Source of the DNA: an uncultured Oscillospiraceae bacterium
Lineage (GTDB): Bacteria; Bacillota; Clostridia; Oscillospirales; Acutalibacteraceae
DNA length: 27,138 nt
Direction of reading: 5' to 3'
Assembly: GCA_900539165.1 (NCBI GenBank)
Contig: UQAZ01000022.1
Coordinates: forward strand, 1-27,138
This document shows positions 1 through 8,939 of the stretch, piece by piece. The translations under genes and the position numbers were made by a program. Below the pieces are notes generated by a model. The model saw only the letters and a program-made list of their open reading frames with translations, had not been told where the DNA came from and searched no databases. Within the stretch, counting starts at the first letter, position 1, and the number at the start of each line of letters is the position of its first letter.

Positions 1-1
1 A

Positions 2-412
2 ATAGCAGAGCTTATCGCCACTATGAAAACTCCCACCGCTTCGCTCGTTCTGGGCGGCGGTCACAGTATAGGCGTGCCGCTTGCAGTAAGCTGTGACAGA
101 AGCTTTATTGTACCTACTGCCACTATGACTGTTCACCCTGTCAGAATGAACGGTACTGTTTTGGGCGTTCCGCAGACTCTGTCTTATTTTGAAAAAATGC
201 AAGACAGGATAGCCGGCTTCGTTGAGGCTAATTCAAAAATTTCCGCTGAGAGCTTTCGCAGCCTTATGATGAAAACGGGCGAGCTTGTTATGGATGTGGG
301 AACTGTGCTTGACGGTGAGGCTGCCGTCGAATGCGATTTGATTGATGAACTCGGCGGTTTAAGCGATGCACTCGATTATCTTAACGATGTTATATCAAAG
401 GAGAATGAGTAA
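2..412 (+). CDS. ClpP-like translocation-enhancing protein TepA, 3' part
   Basis: This reading frame is open from base 2 and its start lies before the window. The visible 136 residues match the C-terminal half of the TepA branch of ClpP-like serine peptidases: IAELIATMKTPT, then GGGHSIGVPLA, then FIVPTATMTVHPVRMNG, VLGVPQT and YFEKMQDRI. In the family this is a membrane- or cytosol-associated peptidase linked to protein export and spore-former physiology, encoded next to ftsK/spoIIIE, as here. The catalytic Ser region appears to be the GGGHSIG segment, with a His in TVHPVRMNG. The first codon seen, ATG at 23, is internal and not the start. The stop at 410-412 overlaps the ATG of the next gene, which suggests translational coupling. 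The family call is firm; the exact substrate is unknown. Confidence 0.85.
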   Translation: MAELIATMKTPTASLVLGGGHSIGVPLAVSCDRSFIVPTATMTVHPVRMNGTVLGVPQTLSYFEKMQDRIAGFVEANSKISAESFRSLMMKTGELVMDVGTVLDGEAAVECDLIDELGGLSDALDYLNDVISKENE

Positions 413-624
413 TGCTTTATTCGATAATCGGCTATGACGATATTTTTATGAACGATAATAACAGGAAATTTACCTTGCCTGCATCGAGTAATCCGTACGA
501 CTACATTCGTATGGGGTATTTTCTTGATGTACCAAATATTAACGGAGGACATAGATGTGTCAATTTTAACTGCGATTTTTCAGGCGCTGTTTCAAGCGAT
601 TTGTATAATACTGCCGATAAGTGA
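412..624 (+). CDS. Small YlzJ-like protein
   Basis: A 70-residue frame begins at the ATG overlapping the tepA stop. The preceding GGAGAATGAG supplies a ribosome binding site. The start MLYSIIGYDDIF resembles YlzJ-like small proteins, which follow tepA in Bacillus and Clostridia, so position and N-terminal pattern both point there. The match is weak because the protein is short and YlzJ is poorly conserved. The last 68 nt overlap the next gene, whose own ribosome binding site and GTG start lie inside this frame, so the C-terminal 20 or so residues may be drift after a lost stop codon. No function is known for the family. Confidence 0.5.
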   Translation: MLYSIIGYDDIFMNDNNRKFTLPASSNPYDYIRMGYFLDVPNINGGHRCVNFNCDFSGAVSSDLYNTADK

Positions 625-1414
625 AAATGCTCACTCGGCTGTTTTTCATGATTTCTCTTCTCGTTTCGGCGGAGAAAACTCTGCTTTAACGGGAATCATA
701 CATATTGCCGTAGCCGTAGGAATTGCCGTGGCTATGTTAAAACTGTTTATCAGAATGATTAACGAGTTCGTTTTTACAATTAAAGATGTTGTCAATAAGC
801 AAGCAAAGGCAAATTCTCAAAAACCTGCCAGACAGTTTATGTATAACTCCTTGATTTCGCTTGTACCGTTGCTTTTGTGGCTGATACCTTGCGGCTCAAA
901 GGGCTTTTTATATACATTGCTTCGCTCATCACAGTATAATTCAACTTTGCTCGATGAGGGCATATTTATGCTTATTACAGCCGGCTTCCTCTTTGCCGTA
1001 ATACGAGTGCTGACTATTAAGACAAATAATAAAGATATTACACAGCTTCCGGCTGTTGTTGTAGGAATGGTTGCATTCTTGATTGCTCCGCTTGGATTCT
1101 CGTTTATAGGCGTCGTTTTTTCGGTGCTTTTGATTTTCGGAATTAAAACAAAACAGGCACTTAACTACACTCTTTACATAAGCGTTCCCGTTTTACTTGT
1201 TAAGGGCATAATCGAGCTTTGCACAGCTACTGTTGCAATGACCGTGCTTCAAGCTATAATCGCCGTGGTAATTGCAATCGTCGCATCGTTTGTGCTTGTC
1301 AGATTGCTCAAATATTTTGTAAAGAATAATTTGCTCAGCTTTTTAGCTTGGTACGATACGGCATTCGGAGCAGTAATATTGGTGGTTGGAATTTTTGAGT
1401 TGATTTTCAGATGA
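557..1414 (+). CDS. UppP/BacA-like membrane protein with degenerate active site
   Basis: This 285-residue, very hydrophobic protein looks like undecaprenyl-diphosphatase (UppP/BacA). The N-terminal FQAICIILPISENAHSAV aligns with the UppP box (GxxEGxTEFLPVSSxGH). The stretch VVVGMVAFLIAPLGFSFIGV aligns with the second box around PGxSRSG. In UppP the catalytic residues are two Glu of the first box and the Arg of the second. Here they are Gln13, Ile17 and a non-Arg residue, while His26 is kept. The fold is probably kept, but pyrophosphatase activity is doubtful. I chose GTG 557 because GGAGG at 544-548 sits 8 nt upstream; an in-frame ATG at 524 lacks such a site. It lies between the TepA/YlzJ genes and ftsK. 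It could be a lipid-binding or transport homologue. Confidence 0.6.
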   Translation: MSILTAIFQALFQAICIILPISENAHSAVFHDFSSRFGGENSALTGIIHIAVAVGIAVAMLKLFIRMINEFVFTIKDVVNKQAKANSQKPARQFMYNSLISLVPLLLWLIPCGSKGFLYTLLRSSQYNSTLLDEGIFMLITAGFLFAVIRVLTIKTNNKDITQLPAVVVGMVAFLIAPLGFSFIGVVFSVLLIFGIKTKQALNYTLYISVPVLLVKGIIELCTATVAMTVLQAIIAVVIAIVASFVLVRLLKYFVKNNLLSFLAWYDTAFGAVILVVGIFELIFR

Positions 1415-1493
1415 TTTACAGCTGCCGACGGTTTGATTAATTTGGATTGTTAGGCTTTGGCTTTCGCCTAAAGCAAAAATAAGAAGGATTGTT

Positions 1494-4061
1494 ATGGCAA
1501 ATACTAAAAAATCAAAATCAAATAACGCAAAAAAACAGACCCCTTCAAAGCCTGCACCTAAAAAGCCTGTTCGCTATTCAAAGGCACAGCTTGAGGAGCT
1601 TGAGGCTCAGCAAAGGGAAATAGACGAAGCAAAGCACGAGAATAAGACAAGAGTTGTCAGCATTATTATTTTCGCCGTTTCTGTTTTGTTTTTCTTTGTT
1701 GCAGTGCTTTCGGGAGACGGCTTGTGGAATGCTTTACATAATGTGTATATCGGACTGTTTGGCTGGATTGCGGCAATTCTCTTGCCGATACTCAGCCTTG
1801 TGTATTCCGCCCTTGTTACCGTAAAAAATACCGAAAAGAAAATGATTGCAGAATCTGTTTGTATTCTCATTTTGGTGTTCGTGGTTTCTACCTTTGTTTT
1901 TGTTGTTAAAAATACGGGCGACGGTGAGCTTGCGGATACAGTTGTGTCGGAGTTTAAGCAAGCACCGTTTGTTCTTAACGGCGGATTGTTCGGTGCAGCG
2001 TTCGGTTGGGTTTTGCTTACCCTCGGTAAAGCACCTGCAATTATTGTAGACCTGCTTATCGCTCTTGTTGATGTAATGCTTTTGTCTAAGGTTACCGTTA
2101 ATCAGTTCTTCAAGAATACGGCTAAGCCTGTTAAAATGGCTGTCGAAAAGGCTGCCCCTTATATCGAGGAGCGTCGTGAAAGAAAAAAGGCTAATATAGA
2201 CATTTACCTTGATGACGAAGCGCCTGCCGCAGAGGATGAGCAAAAAACTGTTAAATCTAAAAAACAGAAAAAAGAAGAAAAACCCGTTGAGGAGAAAAAA
2301 GACGATTATAGCGAGTTAATCGATGAAATCAATGCCTCAACAGGAAGAAATAAAAAGCGTCGTGAGGAGCTTAAATCACTTGACGAAATCGTTAAAGATG
2401 CGAGTGAACCTCAGAAACCGACGACAGATGATAACGAAAAAACAGACGAGCCTGCCGAGCCGTTTACCGTAACGGACGAGGAAATGAAGTCAACCGTTAA
2501 GGAATATAAGCTTCCCGATGTTAAGCTTTTGAAGGTGGCAGAACATAAGTCGTCTAAGGATATTTCAGGCGAGCTTAAAACTAATGCAGAGCTTTTGGTT
2601 GATACCCTTGCTTCGTTCGGAGTTCAGGCAGAAATTACAGATATTTCACGAGGACCGACGGTTACAAGATATGAACTTAAACCGGCTTCGGGTGTTCGTA
2701 TTAATAAAATCACAAATCTTGCCGATGATATTGCACTTAATCTTGCGGCGGTCAATGTCCGTATTGAAGCGCCTATTCCGGGCAAGGCGGCTGTCGGAAT
2801 CGAAATTCCTAATACCGTAAAGAATAGCGTTTCTATGCGAGAAGTTATTGATTCAGTCGATTTTTCATCACAAAAATCGCTTCTTTCTGCCGGACTCGGT
2901 AAGGATATTGCGGGCAAAACGGTGTTCTGCGATATTGCTAAAATGCCTCACTTGCTTATTGCGGGTACAACAGGGTCGGGTAAGTCCGTGTGTATGAATT
3001 CAATAATTGTTTCAATTCTTTATCGTGCTACTCCCGAAGAAGTTAAATTCTTAATGATTGACCCTAAAAAGGTTGAATTTTCAAAGTATGAGAATATTCC
3101 GCACTTGTTAGTTCCCGTTGTTACCGATCCAAGAAAGGCATCGGGTGCGCTCGGCTGGGCTGTGTCCGAAATGCTTTCCCGTTATCAAAAATTCAGCGAT
3201 ACGGGCGTAAGAGATATTGAGGGCTATAACCGTTATGTCGCAAAGCATGAGGATATGTCTCCTATGCCAAAGATTGTGATTTGCATTGACGAGCTTGCCG
3301 ACCTTATGATGGCAGCACCTAAAGAGGTCGAGGACAGCATTTGCCGTCTTGCACAGATGGCTCGTGCGGCAGGAATGCACCTTGTTATTGCAACTCAAAG
3401 ACCGTCGGTCGATGTAATCACGGGTCTTATTAAGGCTAATATTTCGTCCCGTATTGCCTTGACGGTTTCGTCGGCAATCGACTCTCGCACAATCCTTGAT
3501 ACGGGTGGAGCAGAAAAACTGCTCGGTCAGGGTGATATGCTTTATTCACCGATAGGCTCTAATAAACCGCTTCGTGTTCAGGGCTGCTTCATCAGTGATG
3601 AGGAAGTAGAAGAACTTTGCGAGTTTATTAAGAATCAGGGCGAGAGTGAGTATAGTGAGGAAATTCAAAAGGAAATTGAAAACAAGGCTGTTCAGGAGAA
3701 AAGTTCAAGTAAGTTTACCGATACCGATGAATCTGGCGAAAACCTTGACCCGCTTTTCAATGACGCTGTCGATGTCGTTATCGAAACAGGTAAGGCTTCA
3801 ACCTCGTTCCTGCAAAGAAAGCTCGGTGTTGGTTACTCACGAGGTTCAAAGATAATGGACCAAATGGAGGAGAAGCACATCATTTCTGCACAGGACGGCT
3901 CAAAGCCACGAAAAATTCTTATCACAAAACAGCAGTGGATACAGCTTCAGGCTCAGGGTCCTGCCGATAATTTTACGGCAGATAATACCGATCAAATGAC
4001 CTTTGGCTCAGACGCAGAGGTTATTGATAATCAAGAAGACACAGAGGAATACTATGAGTGA
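1494..4061 (+). CDS. ftsK: DNA translocase FtsK/SpoIIIE
   Basis: This 855-residue protein is an ATP-driven DNA pump acting at the division or sporulation septum. About four membrane segments lie between residues 54 and 200, followed by a charged Lys/Glu-rich linker (about 210-345). The alpha/beta motor follows, with Walker A GTTGSGKS at 491-498 and Walker B IDEL around Asp599-Glu600, then the QRPSVDVITG segment. The C-terminal winged-helix gamma domain, which reads oriented DNA motifs, starts near residue 752 and contains TSFLQRKLGVGYSRGSKIMD. Length and order fit a full FtsK/SpoIIIE. The gene sits just after a small hairpin-containing gap and overlaps the next gene by 8 nt. Sequence alone does not settle whether it is the division or the sporulation paralogue. 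Confidence 0.95.
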   Translation: MANTKKSKSNNAKKQTPSKPAPKKPVRYSKAQLEELEAQQREIDEAKHENKTRVVSIIIFAVSVLFFFVAVLSGDGLWNALHNVYIGLFGWIAAILLPILSLVYSALVTVKNTEKKMIAESVCILILVFVVSTFVFVVKNTGDGELADTVVSEFKQAPFVLNGGLFGAAFGWVLLTLGKAPAIIVDLLIALVDVMLLSKVTVNQFFKNTAKPVKMAVEKAAPYIEERRERKKANIDIYLDDEAPAAEDEQKTVKSKKQKKEEKPVEEKKDDYSELIDEINASTGRNKKRREELKSLDEIVKDASEPQKPTTDDNEKTDEPAEPFTVTDEEMKSTVKEYKLPDVKLLKVAEHKSSKDISGELKTNAELLVDTLASFGVQAEITDISRGPTVTRYELKPASGVRINKITNLADDIALNLAAVNVRIEAPIPGKAAVGIEIPNTVKNSVSMREVIDSVDFSSQKSLLSAGLGKDIAGKTVFCDIAKMPHLLIAGTTGSGKSVCMNSIIVSILYRATPEEVKFLMIDPKKVEFSKYENIPHLLVPVVTDPRKASGALGWAVSEMLSRYQKFSDTGVRDIEGYNRYVAKHEDMSPMPKIVICIDELADLMMAAPKEVEDSICRLAQMARAAGMHLVIATQRPSVDVITGLIKANISSRIALTVSSAIDSRTILDTGGAEKLLGQGDMLYSPIGSNKPLRVQGCFISDEEVEELCEFIKNQGESEYSEEIQKEIENKAVQEKSSSKFTDTDESGENLDPLFNDAVDVVIETGKASTSFLQRKLGVGYSRGSKIMDQMEEKHIISAQDGSKPRKILITKQQWIQLQAQGPADNFTADNTDQMTFGSDAEVIDNQEDTEEYYE

Positions 4062-5979
4062 TTTTCTCCCTGTAACTAAAGAAGAAATGCTTGCACTCGG
4101 ATGGGAACAACCCGATTTCGTATATGTTTCGGGCGACGCTTATGTTGATCACCCGTCCTTCGGTGCGGCAATTATTACAAGAGTTCTTCAGGCTAAGGGT
4201 TATAAAGTCGCATTTATCAGTCAGCCTGATTGGCACAAAAAAGACGATTATATTCGCTTTGGTAAGCCAAGACTCGGCTTCTTCGTTTCAAGCGGTAATA
4301 TAGATTCGATGGTTGCTCATTATACGGTTGCTAAAAAACCGAGAAGCACAGACGCTTATACAGCTGGTGGTGCTATGGGTAAAAGACCCGACAGAGCAGT
4401 TACCGTTTACTCAAATGCAATTAAAGAAATATATCCCGACACTCCCGTTATTATTGGCGGACTTGAAGCGTCACTTCGTCGCTTTGCCCACTATGATTAT
4501 TGGGATGATAAGGTCAGACCGTCTGTTTTGCTTGACAGTATGGCAGATTTGCTGATATTCGGTATGGGCGAAAATCAAACAATTCAGATTGCAGACAGAC
4601 TTAATAACGGCGAGCCTGTAACTCAAATTCACGATGTTTTGGGAACCTGTTATGCCGTTGATACTAAGGATACGCCGTATGTAGGGGTGGAGTGTCCGTC
4701 TTACGAAAATGTTTGTTCGTCTAAGACCGAGTACGCTAAGGCGTCGAGAATTCAGCAGGACGAGCAGGACCACATTCGTGGTAAGGTAATTAAGCAAAAG
4801 CACGGTAAAAAAATGGTTGTTCAAAATCAGCCTATGCCGCCGTTGACTACCAAAGAACTTGATTGGGTTTACTCCTTGCCTTATGCAAGGGCATATCACC
4901 CGATGTATGAAAAATTCGGCGGAGTACCCGGTATTCAGGAGGTTGAGTTTTCAATCACCCATAACCGTGGTTGCTTCGGTGCTTGTAATTTTTGCTCTAT
5001 TGCGTTTCATCAGGGCAGATACATAACAACAAGAAGTAAAAAATCCGTTATCGCAGAAGCAAAAAAGCTTGTTAATATGCCTAATTTTAAGGGATATATT
5101 CACGATATAGGCGGTCCTACCGCAAACTTCAGACAGCCATCTTGCGAATTTCAAAAGGAACACGGACTGTGTAAGGGCAAAAAGTGTCTTGCGCCTAAGC
5201 CTTGTAAAAATTTATACTCAAATCATGAGGAATATTTGGATATTCTCCGAGAGGTCAGAGAGCTTCCCGGTGTGAAAAAGGTGTTCATTCGCTCCGGTAT
5301 CAGATATGACTACCTCTTGCAGGATAAGGATGATTCATTCTTTAGAGAACTTGTTAAATACCATGTTTCGGGTCAGCTCAAGGTTGCCCCTGAGCATTGC
5401 TCGGCAGTTGTTCTTGATAAAATGGGAAAACCTCATATTGAAGCGTATATCGAATTTTCAAAAAGATATTTTCAGTATACCGACGAGGTAAATAAGGAAC
5501 AGTATTTGGTACCGTATCTTATGTCAAGCCACCCCGGCTCAACCTTAAAGGACGCTGTCGATTTGGCTTTGTTCTTAAAGAAAAATCATATTCGTCCCGA
5601 GCAGGTGCAGGATTTTTACCCGACGCCCGGTACGATTTCCACAACTATGTTTTATACAGGGTTTGACCCATATACTATGCAGGAGGTTTATTCTGCAAAG
5701 TCTCCTCATGATAAAGCGTTGCAAAGAGCGCTTTTGCAGTATTATAATCCAAAGAATTTCGCCTTGGTTGAAGAGGCACTTAAAAAATTGCACCGCTACG
5801 ATTTAATCGGTAACGGTGACGGATGTTTGCTCAGAGAGCCGATACATGCTAATAAGGGTAAAGGCTTTAAGTCAAATCAAGCCTATGCCTCAAACGGCAA
5901 AAATCGCAATAATCGAAGCAATCGTAATAATAAAAATAATTCAAGGTTAAATCAACAACGATTTAAGAAGAAAAAATAA
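4054..5979 (+). CDS. YgiQ family radical SAM protein (UPF0313)
   Basis: This 641-residue protein belongs to the YgiQ family. The radical SAM cluster motif CxxxCxxC is visible at Cys307, Cys311 and Cys314 (RGCFGACNFCS). The N-terminal region (PVTKEEMLALGWEQPDFVYVSGDAYVDHPSF, split here as PVTKEEMLALGWEQ and DAYVDHPSF) is the typical B12-binding-like family start, and the C-terminal third has the family segment DFYPTPGTISTTMFYTG. The last 40 residues are an Asn/Arg/Lys-rich low-complexity tail ending in four lysines. The ATG at 4054 was chosen because AGAGGA lies 5 nt upstream and it overlaps the ftsK stop; the longer frame from 4003 has no such site. The substrate of this radical SAM family is not established. 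Confidence 0.93.
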   Translation: MSDFLPVTKEEMLALGWEQPDFVYVSGDAYVDHPSFGAAIITRVLQAKGYKVAFISQPDWHKKDDYIRFGKPRLGFFVSSGNIDSMVAHYTVAKKPRSTDAYTAGGAMGKRPDRAVTVYSNAIKEIYPDTPVIIGGLEASLRRFAHYDYWDDKVRPSVLLDSMADLLIFGMGENQTIQIADRLNNGEPVTQIHDVLGTCYAVDTKDTPYVGVECPSYENVCSSKTEYAKASRIQQDEQDHIRGKVIKQKHGKKMVVQNQPMPPLTTKELDWVYSLPYARAYHPMYEKFGGVPGIQEVEFSITHNRGCFGACNFCSIAFHQGRYITTRSKKSVIAEAKKLVNMPNFKGYIHDIGGPTANFRQPSCEFQKEHGLCKGKKCLAPKPCKNLYSNHEEYLDILREVRELPGVKKVFIRSGIRYDYLLQDKDDSFFRELVKYHVSGQLKVAPEHCSAVVLDKMGKPHIEAYIEFSKRYFQYTDEVNKEQYLVPYLMSSHPGSTLKDAVDLALFLKKNHIRPEQVQDFYPTPGTISTTMFYTGFDPYTMQEVYSAKSPHDKALQRALLQYYNPKNFALVEEALKKLHRYDLIGNGDGCLLREPIHANKGKGFKSNQAYASNGKNRNNRSNRNNKNNSRLNQQRFKKKK

Positions 5980-5981
5980 TT

Positions 5982-6332
5982 ATGTCAGCAAGAAAGCAAA
6001 CTTTAATTTTAATCAGCATCGCATTAATTTTAATCGGTGCAATCCTCGTCTATGTAGGCTACACCTCTCCCAGAGTTTACGATAAGCCTGTAACGGCAGA
6101 AAACGAGGCGTTTTATAATGATGAAGCGTCTGAGTTTCTTGCTCCGATAAATCTCAATACCGCCTCTGCCGAGCAGCTTATGACGGTGAAGGGGATAGGC
6201 GAGGCAAAGGCCGAGAGTATAATCTCTTATCGCTCGGAGCATTCAGGATTTCAAAGTGTCGAGGAGCTGAAAGAGGTTGACGGTATCGGAGAGGCCTTGT
6301 ACGAGCAAATTTCAGGGAGCTTTACGGTGTGA
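5982..6332 (+). CDS. ComEA-like helix-hairpin-helix DNA-binding protein
   Basis: This is a 116-residue protein with one N-terminal membrane anchor (about residues 6-28) and two helix-hairpin-helix motifs in the C-terminal half. The motif PINLNTASAEQLMTVKGIGE followed by VEELKEVDGIGEALYEQI is the ComEA/ComE1 signature, which binds incoming DNA at the cell surface during transformation. It lacks the SLBB domain that larger ComEA proteins have between anchor and HhH, so this is a short form. It starts 2 nt after the YgiQ stop and its own stop overlaps the comF start, so DNA-uptake genes are co-transcribed here. Whether the cell is competent cannot be told from these two genes. Confidence 0.85.
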   Translation: MSARKQTLILISIALILIGAILVYVGYTSPRVYDKPVTAENEAFYNDEASEFLAPINLNTASAEQLMTVKGIGEAKAESIISYRSEHSGFQSVEELKEVDGIGEALYEQISGSFTV

Positions 6333-7018
6333 ACAGTTTATGCAAAAGAGTGCTTTATTGGTTTTTTCCTCGTCGTTGTGCCTTGTGCGGTGAGGTAGTT
6401 GAGATTAATAATCGCCTTTGTGACGATTGTATGAAAAATCCGAAAATCGCAGATAAGCCTTGCGATAAATGCGGAAAGGATAAGTCCCGTTGCGACTGTA
6501 AAAACAGCCACCATACTCCCGAATATGAGCGAATTGTTGCTCCATTTTATTATGAGGGTAATGTGATTAAGGCTGTTCACCGCTTTAAGTTTTCATCCCG
6601 TCGTGAACTTTGCAACGGAATGAGCGACGAAATGGTCAAGGTGATTTTGAATGAATATAAGGATGTTAGGTTTGACTATGTTACCTATGTTCCAATGAGT
6701 AAAAAGCGTGAGAAAAAGCGAGGCTATAATCAGTCTTTCCTCTTGGCAAAATGTATCAGCGAAAAAATAGGTGTTCCGTTGCTCGATACTTTTTATAAAG
6801 CGTATGAAAATCCGCCTCAGCGAAATCAAACCGCACGAATGAGAAGGGCAAATATTTTCGGAGCTTTTGATGTTCACGAGGATTTAGATGTCGCTGATAA
6901 AACATTTCTCATCGTTGACGATGTTAAAACAACAGGCTCAACGCTCAGCGAATGTGCCGCCGTGCTTGATTCCTACGGCGCATATAAAAGCTATTGCATT
7001 AGTTTTGCAATCAGATAA
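6329..7018 (+). CDS. ComF family phosphoribosyltransferase-like protein
   Basis: This 229-residue protein starts at a GTG that overlaps the comEA stop by 4 nt, with an AGGGAG ribosome binding site about 9 nt upstream. The N-terminus carries zinc-ribbon cysteines (RRCALCG, then CDDC, CDKCGKDKSRCDC). The C-terminal phosphoribosyltransferase fold has the family segment KREKKRGYNQS and the PRPP loop FLIVDDVKTTGSTLSECA. ComF proteins are cytosolic partners of the DNA-uptake and recombination machinery. The length is normal for the family. After the stop there is a T run and a short hairpin (7025-7039), then tRNA-Arg. Confidence 0.93.
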   Translation: MNSLCKRVLYWFFPRRCALCGEVVEINNRLCDDCMKNPKIADKPCDKCGKDKSRCDCKNSHHTPEYERIVAPFYYEGNVIKAVHRFKFSSRRELCNGMSDEMVKVILNEYKDVRFDYVTYVPMSKKREKKRGYNQSFLLAKCISEKIGVPLLDTFYKAYENPPQRNQTARMRRANIFGAFDVHEDLDVADKTFLIVDDVKTTGSTLSECAAVLDSYGAYKSYCISFAIR

Positions 7019-7024
7019 TTTTTT

Positions 7025-7039
7025 CGGTCGCTTCGACCG
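7025..7039. repeat. Short tight-loop hairpin after comF
   Basis: CGGTCG-CTT-CGACCG forms a 6-bp stem with a 3-nt loop between the comF stop and the tRNA. The T run is on the 5' side only, so it does not have the form of an intrinsic terminator for the + strand. It resembles the small palindromes at 8812-8857. Confidence 0.5.
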
Positions 7040-7044
7040 TATAC

Positions 7045-7121
7045 CTGCCCATAGCACAATAGGATAATGCACCCGACTCCGACTCGGGAGACTGTGAGTT
7101 CAATTCTCGCTGGGCAGACCA
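7045..7121 (+). tRNA. tRNA-Arg (anticodon CCG)
   Basis: The 77-nt sequence folds as a full cloverleaf. The acceptor stem is CTGCCCA/TGGGCAG; the D arm is GCA/TGC with GG in the loop. The anticodon stem is CCCGA/TCGGG with loop CTCCGAC, giving anticodon CCG at 7079-7081 (codon CGG). The T arm is GTGAG/CTCGC with loop TTCAATT. The discriminator base A and an encoded CCA follow at 7118-7121. It is not the integration site of the element seen further on. Confidence 0.93.
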
Positions 7122-7157
7122 TAAAACTAAATAACTTATATGAATAAGGAGAATCTT

Positions 7158-8804
7158 ATGAGTTTTGTTAATATTATCAATCTGCTCGGCGGATTGGGAC
7201 TATTCCTCTTTGGTATGAAATATATGTCCGAGGGTCTTAACAGCGTTGCGGGAAATAAGATGAAGGATTTGCTTGAGCGACTTACAAGAAATCGTTTTAA
7301 GGGCTTTTTGCTCGGCGTTCTTGTAACGGCTATAATTCAGTCGTCATCTGCCACAACGGTTATGATTATGGGCTTTTTGAATGCCGGAATTATGGACTTG
7401 TTTCAAGCCACGGGTGTAATCATCGGTGCAAATATCGGTACTACCATTACAGCCGTGCTTATCGCCATTGATGTGTCCGCCATTGCACCTATTTGTATTT
7501 TTGTCGGCACAGTTATGATGATGTTTTGCAAAAAACAAAATCAAAGATATGTCGGTCAAATTATACTCGGTTTCGGTATTCTTTTCTTTGGCTTAAAGTA
7601 TATGAGTGGCTCTGAGGCTATGGGAGTGCTTAAAACAAGTGCAGCTTTCCAAAGCTTTATTACAAAGGCAGATAATCCGCTTTTGGGACTTCTTATCGGC
7701 TTTATTATGTGTTCTGTGCTTCAAAGCTCAAGTGCGTCAATCGGTGTTTTGCAGGCGCTTGCAATGACGGGTGCCGAGCTTATGCCTATGAAGTTTGCCA
7801 TTTACCTTATTATCGGTATTAATGTCGGCTCGGCAATGCCGCTGTTCCTTTCGGCAATAGGTGCAAAAACCAACGCTAAGCGTGCGGCAGTTATTTATTT
7901 CATTTTTGATTTTGTCGGAATGCTTATTTTTACACCAATCGCATTCTTTGTGCCTCAGTATATCGAGTGGATTATGACGCTCTCCGATAACGGCTCTGTT
8001 CAGGTAGCAATTGCGCATATTATCTTTAAGGTCGTTACGGCTCTGTTCCTCCTTCCGTTTGTTCCGCTTGTTGTTAAATTCAGCGAAATTATTATTAAAC
8101 CTAAGGAACATGACACACGACTCAGATTTCAGTTTATTGACACTAAGGTTGACGATAACCCCGTCACCGTTTCGCTTCAAATCGCCAGCGAGGTTGAAAG
8201 AATGGCTCGTATTGCGCGTATGAATTTTTCCATTGCGTGTGAGAGTTTTCTTAAAATGGACGATAGCCAAAAACGACTTATCGTAGAAAATGAGGAGCTT
8301 ATTAATTGGCTCAATCATAATCTGAGCGACTATATGGTTACCGTCACTTCCCGTCAACTCACTCCTGAAGTGAGCGAATATATCGGTAAACTTTTCCATG
8401 TTATTACCGACCTTGAAAGAATCGGCGATCACGCTCAAAATCTTATGGAAAGAATTGAATCCGCAAAGAGCAGCGAGCTTACGATTACCGAAGAGGGTAT
8501 GGAGGAATTTAATCAGATTTACGAGCTTGATTTAGAACTTCTCGATAGGTCAATCGGTGCGTTTCTCAATAAACAGCTTACAGATGATGAAGAACATCAG
8601 CTTCATTATATCGAGGATACAATCGATTATCTCACTCTGCAAGCGCAGGATAATCATGTTAAGCGACTTCGTGAAAAGAAGTGTCATACCGCATCGGGCG
8701 TTATTTATACAAAGGCTCTTCAAGACCTTGAAAGAGTCGGAGACCACTCCTATAATATCGCTTGGGCAGCAAGAATTGATAAGAAATTAATCAGACAGAT
8801 TTAA
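7158..8804 (+). CDS. Na/Pi cotransporter family protein with PhoU-like tail
   Basis: This 548-residue inner-membrane protein has the two inverted-repeat signature segments of the NptA/PhoU-type Na+/phosphate family: VTAIIQSSSATTVMIMG and MCSVLQSSSASIGVLQ, each with the QSSSA motif. About eight membrane helices run to around residue 315, followed by a cytosolic helical domain with PhoU-like repeats (ITDLERIGDHAQN and LQDLERVGDHSYNIA). It probably imports or exports phosphate with sodium; the PhoU part may regulate transport. The ATG at 7158 has AAGGAG 6 nt upstream; the earlier in-frame ATG at 7140 contains that site inside its own reading frame and was rejected. It stands alone after the tRNA gene, so it probably has its own promoter. 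Confidence 0.92.
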   Translation: MSFVNIINLLGGLGLFLFGMKYMSEGLNSVAGNKMKDLLERLTRNRFKGFLLGVLVTAIIQSSSATTVMIMGFLNAGIMDLFQATGVIIGANIGTTITAVLIAIDVSAIAPICIFVGTVMMMFCKKQNQRYVGQIILGFGILFFGLKYMSGSEAMGVLKTSAAFQSFITKADNPLLGLLIGFIMCSVLQSSSASIGVLQALAMTGAELMPMKFAIYLIIGINVGSAMPLFLSAIGAKTNAKRAAVIYFIFDFVGMLIFTPIAFFVPQYIEWIMTLSDNGSVQVAIAHIIFKVVTALFLLPFVPLVVKFSEIIIKPKEHDTRLRFQFIDTKVDDNPVTVSLQIASEVERMARIARMNFSIACESFLKMDDSQKRLIVENEELINWLNHNLSDYMVTVTSRQLTPEVSEYIGKLFHVITDLERIGDHAQNLMERIESAKSSELTITEEGMEEFNQIYELDLELLDRSIGAFLNKQLTDDEEHQLHYIEDTIDYLTLQAQDNHVKRLREKKCHTASGVIYTKALQDLERVGDHSYNIAWAARIDKKLIRQI

Positions 8805-8811
8805 TCATTTA

Positions 8812-8857
8812 CGGGGCTTGCCCCGAGGCATAATCAATTATTTACCTGCCGTGCAGG
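8812..8857. repeat. Two tight intergenic palindromes
   Basis: GGGGC-TT-GCCCC (8813-8824, extendable by one C/G pair) and CCTGC-CGT-GCAGG (8845-8857) lie 20 bp apart between two host genes. Neither is followed by a T run, so they are weak terminators at best. They look like small dispersed palindromes of the host genome. Confidence 0.55.
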
Positions 8858-8939
8858 CGAAAATGTGAAAGAATAGAATTTAGCTTTACTTTGTGGCATA
8901 ATTCAGCCATAAAAAAGAGAAATTTAACGGAGGATGTTA

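Noticed and set aside
1734..2243. Open minus-strand frame inside ftsK
   Set aside because: Composition is that of antisense to a membrane/charged coding region; ftsK is clearly the real gene.
7045..7121. tRNA-Arg as integration site
   Set aside because: No integrase next to it and no repeat of its 3' end elsewhere in the window; the element uses rlmD.
7737..8438. Long open frame on the minus strand (about 233 codons)
   Set aside because: It is a shadow of the Na/Pi transporter gene; no ribosome binding site and no recognisable protein pattern.
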